From positions 23,702,396-23,766,395 of the forward strand of contig OX465286.1 of NCBI GenBank assembly GCA_949987705.1: a DNA stretch of 64,000 bases, given 5' to 3'. The notes under the pieces are model-generated. The model saw only the letters and a program-made list of their open reading frames with translations. It searched no databases and had not been told where the DNA came from. Shown here in pieces: positions 62,447-64,000 of the stretch (position 1 is its first letter; each line of letters opens with the position of its first letter). Source of the stretch: Thereva unica. Taxonomy: Eukaryota > Arthropoda > Insecta > Diptera > Therevidae. Both the position numbers and the translations under genes were made by a program.

Positions 62447-62530
62447 GGGAGGAGTGGGCGAGCCTCCCCTTAAAGTGTCCAAGTGCGGAAATGTACCGTT
62501 ATTCCAAAATAAATATATAAATTTTTGCTC
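62447..62530. mobile_element. Solo Merlin-type end
   Basis: GGGAGGAGTGGGCGAGCC followed by GTGTCCAAGTGCGGAAATG and CGTTATTCC matches the right end of the Merlin element in the same orientation as its left end, 136 bp upstream of that end. It may be the remnant of an earlier copy or a duplicated end. Confidence 0.55.
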
Positions 62531-62710
62531 TGGTTTAGTTCCCTGTGGCATAATTTGTGGCTTGGAGGGAGTGGGGTTGTGTGGAGGAGGCTGTGCGAGC
62601 ATTCTCTCGAAGTATGCAAGTGCGGAAATGTCCCGTTATAACACAATTTTGGCGTAAAAATGTAAAAAATACATGAAAAGAACAATTTCGCTTTTATTTA
62701 AAAGGTATTA

Positions 62711-63866
62711 TCATGGTTTGTATACATGTTTCACGGCATTAATTACCTGAAAAAAAGGGTCTTGTTTATTGCGAACTACAAACCGTCTCCACATGTACTC
62801 TAAGATAAAATCCGAAAAATTGCCAGGGTTACGGAGATTATCTTTTTGAAAAAAAGATTTCACAACTCGCCATTGGGCCTCGATTCGCTGGGTGTGGGTT
62901 CCATCAGTACCAACGAATGGATTGTCCGGGTCGGAATGATTCACTTTTTTATGTATGTAACCATGTTCTCCCAGACAGTCATAAGCACGCCAACAATCGG
63001 TATGTATAGTGGTACCTTCAGCCACATGAAAGGTACCAAGACATCACCACTTCGAATATTATCCGGGCAAACCTCAAGCCTGCGATCCTCACTTCCGTCC
63101 TCAATCATACCAAGCACCCAATGTCCTTCCACACGACGACCTGAAATATTAGTTTGAAAAAATACCAACAAAATATTTACCGATCGCATGACGAAAATCG
63201 TAAACATACAGAAACAATAAGAAGCTATCAGAAATGAAATATTCACCTTTGTTGTACTTTCTTTTTCCAAATTTACTTTCATCAATCTGTACAATTTTTC
63301 CAGGGCCTCCTATTTGTCCAATCGCTACCAGTCGATCTACCTGATATATAACGACCACCTCTCTACAATAATTATACCAGTCACCGATAGTAGCCCTGGA
63401 TAAACACCCGTTTTCCGCACTCCTTTCAGGATCTTCGAATATCGCCTGGTCATAATTCCACCGATGAGCGAAAGAATACAGGATCTTCGAATTTCGCCTG
63501 GTCATAATTCCACCGATGAGCGAAAGAATACATTAGGTAAAAAACTCGTAATAATGAAACTTTTACGTTTTCGAACCATGTATTATTACCACGCGATACC
63601 CTTGAACGAAAACGACAAGCTCCCTTATTACAAACAAAGGAGCCTACCGTGCGGTTTTGCCCGTATTCAACGCACATCAGTGTTTTGTGCACCCTGCACT
63701 TCTTAGAAACAGATAATAAGCCATTTTCCTCAGCAAATTGCACGCACTTCTCACGAGTAGAAAATTGTCGTACAATGTACGCCAAATTTACCATATTTAC
63801 TGTTTCTTCCACATTCAATCGTCGAGGAACGTATTCGCCGTAACTATTAAAATTCGCGCTAGACAT
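62711..63866 (-). pseudogene. Merlin transposase, one intron and a frameshifting 52-bp duplication
   Basis: The N-terminus (from ATG 63866, MSSANFNSYGEYVPRRL) has a Cys-containing segment. The DDE core follows: VQIDESKFGKRKYN (first Asp), TIHTDCWRAY (second Asp), and HTQRIEAQWR (Glu), with the ISXO2-type HSDPDNPFV segment before the last. A GT-AG intron (63141-63246, 106 nt) splits the reading frame after KYNK, and splicing restores continuity into VEGHWVLGMIEDGS. A 52-bp tandem duplication (63429-63480 and 63481-63532) shifts the frame, so the copy is broken. Confidence 0.82.
63141..63246 (-). other. Predicted 106-nt intron in the Merlin transposase
   Basis: Donor GTGAAT and acceptor TTTCAG on the minus strand. 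Removing it joins the two conserved parts of the transposase core in frame, and the size is typical for insects. The unspliced frame reads into a stop with no conserved residues. Confidence 0.7.
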
Positions 63867-64000
63867 ATTTGAAATAACTTAACTCAAATCGCGCCCGCAG
63901 GAAATTAAAGTAATGCAAAAATTTATATATTTTTTTTTGCAATAACGGAACATTTCCGTACTTGGACACTTCCAGAGAATGCTCGCACAACTCCTCCCAT

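Larger units (their letters stand above)
62583..63997 (-). mobile_element. Merlin (IS1016-like) DNA transposon
   Basis: About 1.4 kb, normal for Merlin. Left end GGAGGAGGCTGTGCGAGC and the reverse of the right end GGAGGAGTTGTGCGAGC continue as matching TIRs through TTCTCT and CGGAAATG. The window ends 3 bases beyond, so the target duplication cannot be checked. It encodes an ISXO2/IS1595-like transposase on the minus strand. Confidence 0.82.

Overview
This is a eukaryotic, almost certainly insect, repeat-dense locus with no recognisable host protein-coding gene. The 18S and 28S rRNA pieces match the AT-rich dipteran type closely (recognised by eye, no search run), so a fly is the best guess. 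Nearly everything is transposable elements, many inserted into one another or into (TA)n microsatellites.

Layout. 1-1938 and 6952-7119: 3' part of a broken Ty3/Gypsy element (RNase H, integrase), split by a near full-length R1-clade non-LTR retrotransposon (R1-A, 1951-6939, minus) with a 12-bp target duplication. 7120-8411: a degenerate tRNA-Lys-like stretch, then AT-rich sequence. 8412-13966: a chimeric rDNA tandem array in which the 3' half of 18S is fused directly to an internal piece of 28S, twice, followed by a third 18S 3' half with its true end and ITS1. 14492-19572: R1-B (plus), 5'-truncated, carrying a 414-bp MITE in its 3'UTR. 19573-31136: (TA)n arrays holding a DNA transposon with TIRs of more than 500 bp and a broken transposase, two smaller TIR elements and a young BEL/Pao LTR retrotransposon (25320-31068). 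31137-34480: R1-C (minus), joined head-to-head to R1-D (plus, from about 34484).

R1-D is the host of the most notable object: a full-length Polinton/Maverick of 15,432 bp (36315-51746) with long TIRs starting AGTAGT and a perfect 6-bp duplication CATGCG. It carries protein-primed DNA polymerase B, a double-jelly-roll major capsid protein, a minor capsid protein, an adenain-like protease, a PLA2-domain protein, a packaging ATPase, a collagen-like/fibre-like protein, an integrase with chromodomain, and several unassigned conserved ORFs. Capsid, ATPase and integrase frames are open; the polymerase, the protease and two unassigned genes carry frameshifts or stops, so this copy is probably a recently inserted but now defective endogenous virus-like element. 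R1-D is interrupted again by a hAT element (52784-55829, 8-bp TSD), itself holding a 1.4-kb TIR element that holds a foldback MITE.

56028-64000: (TA)n, a 0.8-kb TIR element, a Helitron with about 14 internal 118-bp tandem repeats, unassigned TE sequence, a 499-bp tandem duplication, a decayed non-LTR remnant and a Merlin (IS1016-like) transposon with an intron-containing but broken transposase.

The elements do not form host operons. The recurring theme is (TA)n as a landing site: three of four R1 3' ends, the BEL element, the Helitron and several TIR elements abut such arrays. Family calls come from motifs read by eye and no database search was possible.
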